A DNA stretch of 64,000 nt from Colwellia_A sp041890515 (GTDB lineage Bacteria; Pseudomonadota; Gammaproteobacteria; Enterobacterales; Alteromonadaceae). The stretch's first letter is position 1; every line of letters begins with the position of its first letter. This document shows positions 40,674-49,727 of the stretch, in pieces. The notes beneath the pieces were generated by a model. It worked only from the letters and a program-made list of their open reading frames with translations, searched no databases and was not told the origin of the DNA. Both the position numbers and the translations under genes were made by a program. The stretch is taken from NCBI GenBank assembly GCA_041890515.1, contig JASDWX010000016.1:1-64000 (forward strand), written 5' to 3'.

Positions 40674-41834
40674 ATGCCCTATAAGGTATTGGTTGTTGAT
40701 GACTCGAGCTTTTTTAGGCGTCGAGTTACAGATATTTTAAATAAAGATCCGAACCTTACCGTTATTGATGTTGCTATAAACGGCAAAGATGCTGTGGAAA
40801 AGGCTATATCTTTGAAACCTGACGTGATTACTATGGATATTGAAATGCCATTGCTCAATGGTATTGAAGCCGTTAAACAAATAATGGCTAAAGCACCAAC
40901 ATCGATATTAATGTTTTCATCGTTAACTCATCAAGGTGCTAATGCTACGCTAGAAGCCCTAGAAGCAGGTGCTCTTGATTTTCTTCCGAAAAAATTTAGT
41001 GAAATAGCTAAAACAACTGATGATGCCGGTAGTGTTTTACGTCAACGTGTTGTTGAGTTAGCAAAAAAGAAAAGTTCATTAAGAAGAAAATCTGTACCTA
41101 GAGTTCAATCACCTCGAGTAACTATTGACTCTCCAACATCTACATTAATAAATAAAACGGATATACAAACTAGAAATTCACTTCGTCAAACTAAGATTGA
41201 ACCAACTTATAAGGACGTTATTGTAAGTCAGGCCGTAAAAAAAAGTTCCGGGAAAAGCTATCAACTGCTTGCAATAGGAACATCTACAGGTGGGCCAATT
41301 GCATTGCAGAAGATATTAACGCAATTACCTGAGAACTTTCCTTTGCCCATTATTTTAATACAGCATATGCCTGCAGCTTTTACTTTTGCTTTCGCAAACC
41401 GTCTAAATACTCTGTGTAAAATTAACGTAAAAGAAGCAGAGCACGGTGATATATTAAAACCAGGTTGCGCTTACCTTGCACCAGGTGGACGTCAGATGAT
41501 TATTGATGGTACAGCCAATTCAACCAAGTTAAAAATTATTGAAGATCATTCAGAAAAAATAGCTTTTAAGCCAAGTGTTGATGTTAGCTTTGGTTCTGCG
41601 GCTAAAGTATTTGGTGGTTCAGTGCTAGGTATTATTTTAACAGGTATGGGATCTGATGGCAGGGAGGGTGCTCGCATGTTAAAAGGTAAAGGAGCAACAA
41701 TATGGGCACAAGATGAAGCTTCGTGTGTCGTTTACGGAATGCCTCAAGCAGTAAAAGTAGCGGGTATATCTGTATTGTCATTAGCATTGGAAGATATCAG
41801 TCAAAGTATTGTCAAGGAAGTAGACCATGGATAA
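40674..41834 (+). CDS. cheB: chemotaxis protein-glutamate methylesterase CheB
   Basis: Removes methyl groups from chemoreceptors for adaptation, 386 residues. The receiver domain (1-125) has Asp9/Asp10 and phospho-acceptor Asp55. A linker of about 65 residues rich in Ser, Lys and Arg leads to the esterase domain (about 195-386) with catalytic Ser204 (GTSTGGP), His231 (IQHMP) and Asp328 (TGMGSDGREG). It lies between cheA and the stator pair, overlapping motC by 8 bases. No cheR is in this window. Confidence 0.95.
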   Translation: MPYKVLVVDDSSFFRRRVTDILNKDPNLTVIDVAINGKDAVEKAISLKPDVITMDIEMPLLNGIEAVKQIMAKAPTSILMFSSLTHQGANATLEALEAGALDFLPKKFSEIAKTTDDAGSVLRQRVVELAKKKSSLRRKSVPRVQSPRVTIDSPTSTLINKTDIQTRNSLRQTKIEPTYKDVIVSQAVKKSSGKSYQLLAIGTSTGGPIALQKILTQLPENFPLPIILIQHMPAAFTFAFANRLNTLCKINVKEAEHGDILKPGCAYLAPGGRQMIIDGTANSTKLKIIEDHSEKIAFKPSVDVSFGSAAKVFGGSVLGIILTGMGSDGREGARMLKGKGATIWAQDEASCVVYGMPQAVKVAGISVLSLALEDISQSIVKEVDHG

Positions 41835-42573
41835 ACTCACAATAGCAGGTCTACTTGTTGCAATTTTTGCGATCTATTTAGGTTTTATTCTTGATGGTGG
41901 CTCCCTTGATGCTTTATTTGAATTACCTGCATTCATTATTGTTTTTGGCGGGACTTTAGGTGCAGTGATGTTACAGTCATCATCTTCTCAGTTTTTCCAT
42001 GCTTTGTCCTTATTGAAATGGGTGTTTTTTCCGCCGAAATATAATATCGACGAAGGTATTGCTTCAATAGTCTATTGGTCAGTAAAAGCGCGTGAATCAG
42101 GCTACTTATCTCTAGAAAACATTGCGGAAGAAGAACAAGATTTTTATACAAATAAAGCACTTAATTTATTAGTGGACGGTATTGAAGTAGATAACTTACG
42201 CGTTTCTCTAGAATTAGATTTAGATTTGTATAGAGAACATAATCTACGCTCTGCGCATGTTTTTGAATCTATGGGTGGTTATAGTCCTACCATCGGCATT
42301 TTAGGAGCGGTGTTAGGTTTGATTCATGCAATGAGCAACCTCACGGATCCAACATTATTAGGTCAAGGAATTGCGACTGCTTTTATTGCCACTATTTATG
42401 GTGTCGGCTTTGCTAATTTACTTTATTTACCGGTAGCAAACAAAATCAAAGCTATAATTCATCAGCAAACGATGTATCGTGAAATGATTGCAGAAGGGCT
42501 AATTTCTATTGCATTAGCAGAAAATCCACATGCCATTGAGAATAAGTTGTCAGCCTTTCGGTTAGAGCAATGA
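41827..42573 (+). CDS. motC: flagellar motor stator protein, MotA family (MotC type)
   Basis: Ion-channel stator subunit of 248 residues with four membrane helices (about 4-24, 31-52, 150-172, 182-205). MotA/PomA signatures are AFIIVFGGTLGAVMLQSS and the proton/sodium pathway region YSPTIGILGAVLGLIHAM. It overlaps cheB by 8 bases and its MotB partner by 4 bases. Position inside the chemotaxis operon after cheB matches Pseudomonas MotC, a second stator pair, rather than the separate motAB/pomAB locus. The coupling ion cannot be told from sequence by eye. Confidence 0.92.
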   Translation: MDKLTIAGLLVAIFAIYLGFILDGGSLDALFELPAFIIVFGGTLGAVMLQSSSSQFFHALSLLKWVFFPPKYNIDEGIASIVYWSVKARESGYLSLENIAEEEQDFYTNKALNLLVDGIEVDNLRVSLELDLDLYREHNLRSAHVFESMGGYSPTIGILGAVLGLIHAMSNLTDPTLLGQGIATAFIATIYGVGFANLLYLPVANKIKAIIHQQTMYREMIAEGLISIALAENPHAIENKLSAFRLEQ

Positions 42574-43547
42574 ATCGCTTAAAAAAACGACGTCATTTCG
42601 TTGAAAAAGATAATGTTGATCGCTGGCTTGTATCTTATGCAGATTATATGACTTTGCTATTTGCTCTATTTGTTGTTTTATATGCGATGGCGATGGTAAA
42701 TGAAGAGCCATTTGAAACAGCGACAGAATCAATAGGTAAAGTTTTTCAAGCGAATGAAGAGTTACCTAAAAATCGTGGTCATGGTGACGATATTCTTGAT
42801 GTAAATACATCTAATACTAACAAGCGATTATACGGTAATAGCATTTTGGATGTTGCTGGACCAGAATTGGTTGATGGTGAAATTACACTCTCCAATGTTT
42901 CTGATAGTGAGGTGGGTACAAACTTAACCTCGCTGGAAAAAGAGTTACATACAGCATTATATGAATTAATAGAATCAGGTTATGCACAATTGCAAGTAGA
43001 TGGTAATTGGTTAGAAATAGAATTAAACAGCGGAATGCTTTTTCCAAGTGGTTCCTCATCTGCGACAAATAACGCAATAACAATATTAGCGGTTATTTAT
43101 GATGTTATCGGTTCTTCTAGTAATTTTATTCGTGTAAGAGGTTATACTGATAATCAACCGATTAATACAGAGATATTCTCGTCAAACTGGGAGTTGTCGG
43201 TCTTTAGAGCTACAGCTATCTTGAGAGCGCTCGAAAATCTTTCCCTGGATCCTGCTCGTATGGCAATTGAAGGATATGGGCAGTATTATCCACGAGAAGA
43301 TAATAATACAGCAAAAGGTCGAGCACAGAATCGACGTGTTGTTATCGCTATATCAAAATATGGTTTAGAAAAATCAAATTTACTTGCTACACCAACAATA
43401 AGTGTTAAAGATGTAGAAGCCATAACACGGCTTGATAATACAAATGGTCAGCAAGATGAAATACGGATTATACGACTTGATAATGGTGGTATACGTATTA
43501 CTACTAGAGAAGATGATAATACATCCAACCAGAACAAAAATAATTAG
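42570..43547 (+). CDS. motD: flagellar motor stator protein, MotB family (MotD type)
   Basis: Stator subunit anchoring the channel to peptidoglycan, 325 residues. One membrane helix (about 24-45) holds the conserved ion-binding Asp25 in SYADYMTLLFALFVVLYAM. A periplasmic linker follows, then an OmpA-like domain (about 150-265, RVRGYTDNQPI, ALENLSLDPARMAIEGYGQYYP, GRAQNRRVVI). The C-terminal 60 residues are an extra tail without evident motif. It overlaps motC by 4 bases. Equivalent to Pseudomonas MotD by position. Confidence 0.92.
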   Translation: MNRLKKRRHFVEKDNVDRWLVSYADYMTLLFALFVVLYAMAMVNEEPFETATESIGKVFQANEELPKNRGHGDDILDVNTSNTNKRLYGNSILDVAGPELVDGEITLSNVSDSEVGTNLTSLEKELHTALYELIESGYAQLQVDGNWLEIELNSGMLFPSGSSSATNNAITILAVIYDVIGSSSNFIRVRGYTDNQPINTEIFSSNWELSVFRATAILRALENLSLDPARMAIEGYGQYYPREDNNTAKGRAQNRRVVIAISKYGLEKSNLLATPTISVKDVEAITRLDNTNGQQDEIRIIRLDNGGIRITTREDDNTSNQNKNN

Positions 43548-43573
43548 TTAAACGAATTAAGTAGGAAATAAAC

Positions 43574-44347
43574 TTGGTAGTATGGACGGTAGCAAATCAA
43601 AAAGGTGGTGTGGGTAAAACCACAACAACAATCTCCTTGGGCGGATTATTGGCAGAGCAAGGCTATAGAGTCTTACTTGTTGATACTGATCCACATGCTT
43701 CTTTAAGTTATTATTTTGGTATTGAATCTGAAGATCTAGAATTAAGTGCCTATGATTTATTTGTTCAAGTGTCAAGTAAAGAACAAATAATGCAAAGTTT
43801 ATGTCCAACAAAATATGATAATATAGATATACTGCCTGCAACGATGGGTTTAGCTACTTTAGATCGCTCACTTGGCAACAAAGGTGGAATGGGCTTAGTT
43901 TTAAAAAAAGCTATAAAAAAACTAGCAGGTGAATATGATTACGTTTTGATTGATTGCCCACCTATTTTAGGGGTACTTATGGTTAATGCACTCGCTGCGT
44001 CTCAACGTATTATTGTACCAGTACAGACCGAGTTCCTGGCGTTGAAAGGCTTAGACCGAATGATGAAAACTATGGATATTATGCAAATTGAGCAAGATAA
44101 GCCCTTTAAATATACCATAGTACCAACCATGTTTGATAAACGTACTAAAGCCTCATTATTAACGTATAGAAAATTACAAGAGTTATATGATGACAGCGTT
44201 TGGGCAGGTGTAATACCTGTTGATACTAATTTTAGAAATGCCAGTTATTCACTTCAGGTACCATCAGATTATGCACCTTTAACACGTGGTGTTAGTGCTT
44301 ATAAAAAACTATTAAGCAGTTTATTAGAACTTCAAAAATTAGGTTAA
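43574..44347 (+). CDS. parC: ParA-family ATPase ParC, polar chemotaxis array localisation
   Basis: ParA-like ATPase of 257 residues that positions chemotaxis arrays at the cell pole and segregates them at division. The TTG start gives MVVWTVANQKGGVGKTTTTISL, with the deviant Walker A at residues 9-17; AGGA lies 7 bases before. Further motifs are VDTDPHASLSYYFG and LIDCPPILGVLMVNAL. It precedes the CheW-domain gene parP, the pairing known from Vibrio. Distinguished from plasmid ParA by the chemotaxis context and absence of a ParB gene. Confidence 0.88.
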   Translation: MVVWTVANQKGGVGKTTTTISLGGLLAEQGYRVLLVDTDPHASLSYYFGIESEDLELSAYDLFVQVSSKEQIMQSLCPTKYDNIDILPATMGLATLDRSLGNKGGMGLVLKKAIKKLAGEYDYVLIDCPPILGVLMVNALAASQRIIVPVQTEFLALKGLDRMMKTMDIMQIEQDKPFKYTIVPTMFDKRTKASLLTYRKLQELYDDSVWAGVIPVDTNFRNASYSLQVPSDYAPLTRGVSAYKKLLSSLLELQKLG

Positions 44348-44354
44348 TTGAACA

Positions 44355-45161
44355 ATGGCAAAATCACTCGCTGCAAGTAAAAAACTTATGCAGAATTATT
44401 TATCAGAATTGTTGACTGAAGAGCAGCAAGTATCTGAAGTGCCAGTTGTGCCCGTGAAAGACAAAACTCAACAACCGTTAGAAAAACTACTGCAAAAAGT
44501 TAATATTACTGAAAGTATTGCTCATCCAATTGAGGAGCCTATTCAAACGGCAAGAAGTTCCGTAAATCGTCAAATATCCAAACCAAAAATTGAAAAACCA
44601 CCAATCAAAGAAGTCGTTCAAGAAAAAGTTAACGATGAGCTATTACTAGATAAGCCACTTAAAACAAGAAAAAGTGATCAGCCACTAATCGTTGAACAAA
44701 CTAAAAGTTATCAAAATGGCAGCTTTCAAGCGATGTTTTTCGATGTTGCCGGACTAACTATTGCTGTACCTTTAATTGAGTTAGGAGGTATTCATAACAC
44801 AGATACAACGACAAGTTTAATGGGTAAGCCTGATTGGTTTACCGGTGTTATGTTGCATCGCGATGAAAAAATCAATGTTGTAAATACTGCTCTATGGGTA
44901 ATGCCAGAAAAATGTGACGAAGCATTGAAAAATTCGCTAAACTATCAATATGTTGTAATGCTTGGTAATAGCCATTGGGGATTGTCAGCAGAGAGTCTAG
45001 TCGATACTGTGACGTTAGAACAAGAAGATGTAAAATGGTCGGATGTACCGAACAAGCGCCCTTGGTTAGCCGGTTTAGTTAAAGAGCGCATGTGTGTATT
45101 GCTTAATGTAGAATCTTTAATTAAGTTACTTGACGCGGGCGCAAATATTAACCAAGATTAA
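44355..45161 (+). CDS. parP: CheW-domain protein ParP
   Basis: Protein of 268 residues. The N-terminal 120 are a Lys/Glu/Pro-rich variable linker. The C-terminal half (about 125-268) is a CheW-like domain (FQAMFFDVAGLTIAVPLIELGGI, HWGLSAESLVDTVTLEQEDV, RPWLAGLVKERMCVLLNVESL). In Vibrio ParP couples ParC to CheA and is part of the array. It follows parC by 7 bases and precedes the canonical cheW, giving two CheW-like proteins in the operon. Confidence 0.85.
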   Translation: MAKSLAASKKLMQNYLSELLTEEQQVSEVPVVPVKDKTQQPLEKLLQKVNITESIAHPIEEPIQTARSSVNRQISKPKIEKPPIKEVVQEKVNDELLLDKPLKTRKSDQPLIVEQTKSYQNGSFQAMFFDVAGLTIAVPLIELGGIHNTDTTTSLMGKPDWFTGVMLHRDEKINVVNTALWVMPEKCDEALKNSLNYQYVVMLGNSHWGLSAESLVDTVTLEQEDVKWSDVPNKRPWLAGLVKERMCVLLNVESLIKLLDAGANINQD

Positions 45162-45251
45162 TGGCTAGATTTCGAGATGGTATTATACTAAGAAAACTAG
45201 ACAAATAATTAAACAGATTGATTTTAATAAGATATTTAAGAGGCAGGTTGT

Positions 45252-45743
45252 ATGGCTGATGAAAGACGCAATGCAAATGAAAAAGTAGACAATGACGTAG
45301 TGTTACAGTGGGTAACCTTTAAACTTGATAGTGAAACCTACGGTATTAATGTGATGCAAGTGCAAGAAGTTTTACGTTATAGTGAAATTGCACCGGTGCC
45401 AGGGTCACCAACCTATGTATTAGGTATCATTAACTTACGAGGTAATGTTGTAACCGTTATTGATACAAGACAACGTTTTGGACTTAATCCTGCTGATATT
45501 ACAGATAATACCCGTATTGTTATTATTGAAGCTGAGAAACAAGTTATTGGCATATTAGTCGATAGTGTTGCTGAAGTTGTTTACCTTAAAGCTTCTGAAA
45601 TCGATGAAGCGCCTAATGTAGGCAACGACGATAGTGCAAGGTTCATTCAAGGCGTTTCAAATCGCGAAGGTGAGCTGTTGATTTTAGTCGATCTAAACCA
45701 GCTACTTTCCGATGACGAATGGGATGAGCTTAAACAGTTTTAA
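45252..45743 (+). CDS. cheW: chemotaxis coupling protein CheW
   Basis: Scaffold linking chemoreceptors to CheA, 163 residues, nearly all a single CheW domain (LQWVTFKLDSETYGINVMQVQEVL, PGSPTYVLGIINLRGNVVTVIDTR, GILVDSVAEVV). GAGGCAGG precedes the ATG. A 9-bp inverted repeat AAACAGTTT/AAACTGTTT straddles its stop codon (45732-45760) but lacks a T-tract. Last recognised chemotaxis gene of the run. Confidence 0.95.
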   Translation: MADERRNANEKVDNDVVLQWVTFKLDSETYGINVMQVQEVLRYSEIAPVPGSPTYVLGIINLRGNVVTVIDTRQRFGLNPADITDNTRIVIIEAEKQVIGILVDSVAEVVYLKASEIDEAPNVGNDDSARFIQGVSNREGELLILVDLNQLLSDDEWDELKQF

Positions 45744-45827
45744 TTTTTTATAAACTGTTTAATATAACTGTGCAAATAAAGCCTGTTTAATCAGGATTTA
45801 TCTGTTTGTAATTTTCAAGAAGAATTT

Positions 45828-46298
45828 ATGTTTACTATTTCGCCACTTATTTTATTGTCCATCACTTTTGTGCTTTTTTTATTGCTCATTGTACTTTTTT
45901 ATCGACAGAAAACTGATTTTCATTCCATTAATAAGAGGTTGCAAACTCAGATTGAGGCACAAGAGATGCTTCTTAATGAACTACAGTCTATGCAGCAAAC
46001 ACTAAATACACAATTATTTGATTTAAAAGGTAACTTGACAAGTCAGCATTTGGAGAATGAACAAGTCAGTAATCAACTTGAACATCGTATTAATGTTGTA
46101 CAAAAAGAAAATGCTGTTCAAAAACAATTATTAGATCAATTTCAAAATCAACAACCCCAAGATAAACTTTATTCAAGGGCGTTCAAACTGGTTGAATTAG
46201 GTGCCGATATTGAAGAGGTTGTTCGCGAATGTGACATACCGCTAGCTGAAGCTGAAATGTTAATCTCTGTGCATAGAAATAAAACTAATCCTTCTTAA
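45828..46298 (+). CDS. DUF2802 membrane-anchored coiled-coil protein
   Basis: Protein of 156 residues: an N-terminal membrane helix (about 5-26, PLILLSITFVLFLLLIVLFY), a long coiled coil (about 30-115, Gln/Leu/Glu-rich) and a short C-terminal conserved domain (about 118-152, KLYSRAFKLVELGADIEEVV, ending in LAEAEMLISVHR) with a helix-turn-helix-like pattern. This is the DUF2802 architecture found after cheW in Pseudomonas and Shewanella chemotaxis operons. Its function is unknown. 84 bases separate it from cheW. Confidence 0.8.
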   Translation: MFTISPLILLSITFVLFLLLIVLFYRQKTDFHSINKRLQTQIEAQEMLLNELQSMQQTLNTQLFDLKGNLTSQHLENEQVSNQLEHRINVVQKENAVQKQLLDQFQNQQPQDKLYSRAFKLVELGADIEEVVRECDIPLAEAEMLISVHRNKTNPS

Positions 46299-46414
46299 TA
46301 TGAATATGCGATATTTTGTTTTTTTGTTACTGATTGTAAATAGTTAAACCTTTTATGTTGGATTACTTTTCTCCATGCTAAAATGCATTATATTTTCCGG
46401 AACAAGGGTATTAA

Positions 46415-47224
46415 GTGAATAATACAGCCATTTTTTCTCAATTCTTCAACCGTCAATCTAAAAACATCGTTGTTTTCTTACTGGTTTTATTTATTAGTGC
46501 ATGTTCTTCAACACCCTCTACTGACGTTGAAAGTCCTTCAGATTCTAATGATCCATTAGAATCGATTAATCGACCATTTTGGACCTTTACATGGGATTAT
46601 GCTGATAAATATGTTTTTAAACCAGCATCACAAGCATATGTTGAATATATGCCGACAGGTTTTAGGAACGGTATACATAATGTTGCTTTAAACCTCAATG
46701 AACCCTCATCAACTATTAATAGCCTTTTGCAGGGAAAGTTTAGCGAAGCCGGTAAAAGTACTGGACGCTTTGTTCTTAACTCTACAATAGGTTTATTTGG
46801 TTATTTTGATCCAGCGAGTGACTTTGACTGGGCCCGTGAACAAGAGGAGTTTGGTGAAGTACTGGGTTCTTATGGCGTTGGAAATGGACCTTATCTTGTT
46901 GTTCCCGGGCTTGGACCAAGTTCTGTTCGTGAAGAAGTCGGTGACTATGTGGACAGCTACTACTGGCCATTAGCCATTATTGATTTTTGGCCCAATTTAC
47001 TTCGACAAGCCGTACTAGGACTCGAGCAGCGAGCTTCCCTTTCCGAGCAAGAACAAATTATTAATGATTCTATTGATCCCTACGAATTTGTTAAAAATGC
47101 TTACTTCCAGAATATGGAGTATAAAGTTTATGATGGAAATCCACCCATCATAATTAATGATGAAAATGAAGATGAGATAGATAGTTTCTTAGACGAACTT
47201 GATGAATTAGACGAACTTGATTAA
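46415..47224 (+). CDS. mlaA: MlaA (VacJ) family outer-membrane lipoprotein
   Basis: Outer-membrane component of the Mla system that removes mislocalised phospholipids. It has 269 residues and a GTG start. The lipoprotein signal ends in the lipobox FISAC with Cys30. The MlaA core (about 45-235) includes DPLESINRPFWTFTWDYADKY, GRFVLNSTIGLFGYFDPASDF and VVPGLGPSSVREEVGDYVD. The C-terminal tail is very acidic and ends in three tandem DEL repeats (LDELDELDELD). It is monocistronic here, apart from the mlaFEDCB genes. Confidence 0.93.
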   Translation: MNNTAIFSQFFNRQSKNIVVFLLVLFISACSSTPSTDVESPSDSNDPLESINRPFWTFTWDYADKYVFKPASQAYVEYMPTGFRNGIHNVALNLNEPSSTINSLLQGKFSEAGKSTGRFVLNSTIGLFGYFDPASDFDWAREQEEFGEVLGSYGVGNGPYLVVPGLGPSSVREEVGDYVDSYYWPLAIIDFWPNLLRQAVLGLEQRASLSEQEQIINDSIDPYEFVKNAYFQNMEYKVYDGNPPIIINDENEDEIDSFLDELDELDELD

Positions 47225-47363
47225 TAGGTTTGATCTCCAGACAAGTGATGTATTGAAGCATAACAATCGTTAAGCTTCATTCGTCTCTTACATAAAATTC
47301 CTATTAAATTAAATCAGCTTGGTAGAAGTAAGTGATAAGGCTTATATCTAGGTCACGATTTCT

Positions 47364-47675
47364 TTAGGTTTTTGTTAGATTAGTAAACTGTTTGATAGAA
47401 GCATTCAAATACTTACGCGTGAAAAGTAAAGATACAGGACGCAGTAAAATAAAATAGACGATTAAAAAACTAAATATAGAGACAGCAAAGAATATCCCTT
47501 CTAATTGAGCCATAAATAAAAATGGTGGCACCAACATTATTAATTTCAAAATATTTAAAACGAACTTTTCTGGTGCGTTTAGTTTACTTGCTGCCAGTGT
47601 TAATATTTGCTGACGTTCTTGTAAACTAAAGCTTTCAAGTTCGGATAGTTTGTTTGTTGAAAATATAAAAGCCAT
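47364..47675 (-). CDS. small predicted inner-membrane protein, unknown function
   Basis: Protein of 103 residues on the opposite strand to its neighbours. The N-terminal 35 residues are polar and helical (LSELESFSLQERQQILTLAA). Two hydrophobic segments follow (about 39-60 and 62-83), then a basic C-terminus (RKYLNASIKQFTNLTKT). I do not recognise a characterised family. Codon use looks like that of its neighbours and it fills an otherwise empty 578-base interval, which supports it being real. Confidence 0.65.
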   Translation of the reverse strand: MAFIFSTNKLSELESFSLQERQQILTLAASKLNAPEKFVLNILKLIMLVPPFLFMAQLEGIFFAVSIFSFLIVYFILLRPVSLLFTRKYLNASIKQFTNLTKT

Positions 47676-47802
47676 CAGTCATTGTTGTTTAGCGAATAAT
47701 AGCTACATTCTACAGTATTTTTATCATTAATTAAGCAAACAAGTACCGATTCGTGTCTGGTTTTGGTAGAATTGCGGAAAATTTTATATGGGTGAATTAT
47801 AA

Positions 47803-48267
47803 ATGAATATCATTGAAGCTAATTTTGACGCGGCAGGCAAAAAATTTGCCATCGTTGTTTCACGTTTTAACAGTTTTGTCGTTGAAAGTTTATTAGAAGG
47901 GGCGGTTGATGCACTTAAACGCCATGGTAATGTTGCGGATAACGATATAACCGTTGTTCGTGTTCCTGGAGCATACGAATTACCTGTTGCAGCAAAGCGT
48001 ATTGCTAGCAAAGGTGAATTCGATGGTATTATCGCAATTGGCGCCGTAATTCGTGGTGGTACACCTCATTTTGATTTTGTTGCTGGTGAATGTAACAAAG
48101 GACTAGCGCAAGTTTCAATGGAATACACTATACCGGTTGCTTTCGGTGTTATTACTACCGATACCGTTGAGCAAGCAATAGATCGTGCCGGACTTAAAGC
48201 AGGTAATAAAGGCGCAGAAGCGGCTTTAAGTGCTTTAGAAATGGTCAATGTTTTAGACAAGTTATAA
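47803..48267 (+). CDS. ribH: 6,7-dimethyl-8-ribityllumazine synthase
   Basis: Penultimate step of riboflavin synthesis, joining 5-amino-6-ribitylaminouracil with a four-carbon phosphate. It has 154 residues, the family length. Motifs are VSRFNSFVVESLLEGA (substrate binding), VVRVPGAYELPVAAKRIA, IAIGAVIRGGTPHFDFV (catalytic His in this segment) and AFGVITTDTVEQAIDRAG. It starts the ribH-nusB-thiL-pgpA run, a conserved gammaproteobacterial order in which nusB follows within 15 bases. Confidence 0.96.
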   Translation: MNIIEANFDAAGKKFAIVVSRFNSFVVESLLEGAVDALKRHGNVADNDITVVRVPGAYELPVAAKRIASKGEFDGIIAIGAVIRGGTPHFDFVAGECNKGLAQVSMEYTIPVAFGVITTDTVEQAIDRAGLKAGNKGAEAALSALEMVNVLDKL

Positions 48268-48279
48268 TCGGAGTTTTTT

Positions 48280-48696
48280 GTGAAACCATCACCTAGAAGA
48301 AAAGCGCGTGAGTTAGCAGTTCAAGCTATTTACTCATGGCAGCTTAGTCAAAATTCAGTAACTGATATTGAAGTTAATTTTTTAACCGATAACAGTGCTC
48401 GACGTTTTGATATTCCATATTTCCAACAATTACTTCATGGCGTAACTAAATCAGTAGGATCTATTGATGAAGCTATTTCACCTCATGTTGATCGACCTCT
48501 TGCAGATGTCGATCATGTAGAGAAAGCTATTTTACGCGTTGCGATTTATGAGTTAAAAGATTGTAAAGATGTCCCATACCGCGTTGTTATTAATGAAGCT
48601 ATTGAGTTAGCCAAATCGTTTGCTGCTGATGACAGCCATAAGTTTGTTAACGGCGTACTTGATAAAGCGGTTAAATTAATTCGCCCTGAAGAATAA
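48280..48696 (+). CDS. nusB: transcription antitermination factor NusB
   Basis: RNA-binding protein acting with NusE (S10) in rRNA antitermination. It has 138 residues and a GTG start 12 bases after ribH, with CGGAG upstream. All-helical, with the typical N-terminus SPRRKARELAVQAIYSWQLS and VEKAILRVAIYELKD, PYRVVINEAIELAKSFA, HKFVNGVLDKA motifs. Confidence 0.96.
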   Translation: MKPSPRRKARELAVQAIYSWQLSQNSVTDIEVNFLTDNSARRFDIPYFQQLLHGVTKSVGSIDEAISPHVDRPLADVDHVEKAILRVAIYELKDCKDVPYRVVINEAIELAKSFAADDSHKFVNGVLDKAVKLIRPEE

Positions 48697-48736
48697 ATTA
48701 TTCTCCTATTAGCATAAGCAAAGGATCCGCTACTGT

Positions 48737-49714
48737 ATGAAAGAATTTGAAGTGATTCGTCGGTATTTTACTCAGCAAGTTGTAAAGCGAAAAGATGTTC
48801 ATTTAGGTATTGGTGACGATTGTGCATTAGTTACGCCAGGTGAAAGACAACATATTGCAGTGACAACCGATACCTTAGTTGCAGGTGTTCATTTCCCTAT
48901 GGAAACTTCTGCACGTGCAATTGGCCATAAATCAATTGCCGTCAATTTATCTGACCTTGCTGCGATGGGGGCAGAACCTAGTTGGATTTCTTTAGCCATA
49001 ACGCTTCCTGAAATTGACGAACATTGGATTGATGAGTTTTGTAAAGGTGTATTTGAACTTTGTGAGTTTTATAATGTTCAGCTTATTGGTGGTGATACAA
49101 CCCAAGGGCCACTCAGTATAACAGTCACAGCACAAGGACAAATTCCTTTTGAAAAACATATTTCTCGATCGGGTGCTAAAGCTGGAGACTGGTTATATGT
49201 TACCGGTGAAATTGGCGGAGCAGCACTTGCATTGCAGCATATACAAGGTAAAGTGAACGTTGCTCCCAAATATCAAGAAGAAATACAACAGCGATTAGAT
49301 TTTCCTAAAGCACGTGTTCTAGCGGGTCAAGCTTTACGAGAGTACGCGACATCTGCCATCGATTTGTCAGATGGGTTAGTGGCAGATCTTGCACATATCT
49401 GTGAAGCTTCAAATGTAGGTGCAAATATTGTACTTGATAATTTGCCTATTTCCGCTGCATTGGCTGATACGGTAGGCATAGAAAATGCCTATGATCTCGC
49501 TTTAAACGGTGGTGACGATTACGAGCTTCTTTTTAGCGTATCTGAGGATAATAAAGTGGGTATGGAAACCGCTTTGGCTAACACAGGCAATAAGATCACT
49601 TGTGTAGGCCAATTAAATGGGTCAGATAAAATTACAACGACGTTGAATAATATGCCTGTAAATATTTGCGTTCAAAACTACGAGCACTTTTCAAACCAAA
49701 CCACGGATAAATAA
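48737..49714 (+). CDS. thiL: thiamine-monophosphate kinase
   Basis: Phosphorylates thiamine monophosphate to the diphosphate cofactor. It has 325 residues. The N-terminal metal/ATP-binding motif is GIGDDCALV (about 24-32). Further motifs are AVTTDTLVAGVHFP, NLSDLAAMGAEPSW, IGGDTTQGPLSIT and SAIDLSDGLVADLAH, all of the ThiL/PurM superfamily. AAGGAT lies upstream. It is in the rib-nusB-thiL-pgpA order seen in many gammaproteobacteria. Confidence 0.95.
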   Translation: MKEFEVIRRYFTQQVVKRKDVHLGIGDDCALVTPGERQHIAVTTDTLVAGVHFPMETSARAIGHKSIAVNLSDLAAMGAEPSWISLAITLPEIDEHWIDEFCKGVFELCEFYNVQLIGGDTTQGPLSITVTAQGQIPFEKHISRSGAKAGDWLYVTGEIGGAALALQHIQGKVNVAPKYQEEIQQRLDFPKARVLAGQALREYATSAIDLSDGLVADLAHICEASNVGANIVLDNLPISAALADTVGIENAYDLALNGGDDYELLFSVSEDNKVGMETALANTGNKITCVGQLNGSDKITTTLNNMPVNICVQNYEHFSNQTTDK

Positions 49715-49727
49715 TTTAAGTTCATCT

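Noticed and set aside
45732..45760. Terminator at the end of cheW
   Set aside because: The 9-bp inverted repeat is real, but it overlaps the stop codon, is AT-rich and lacks a T-tract, so termination is not supported.
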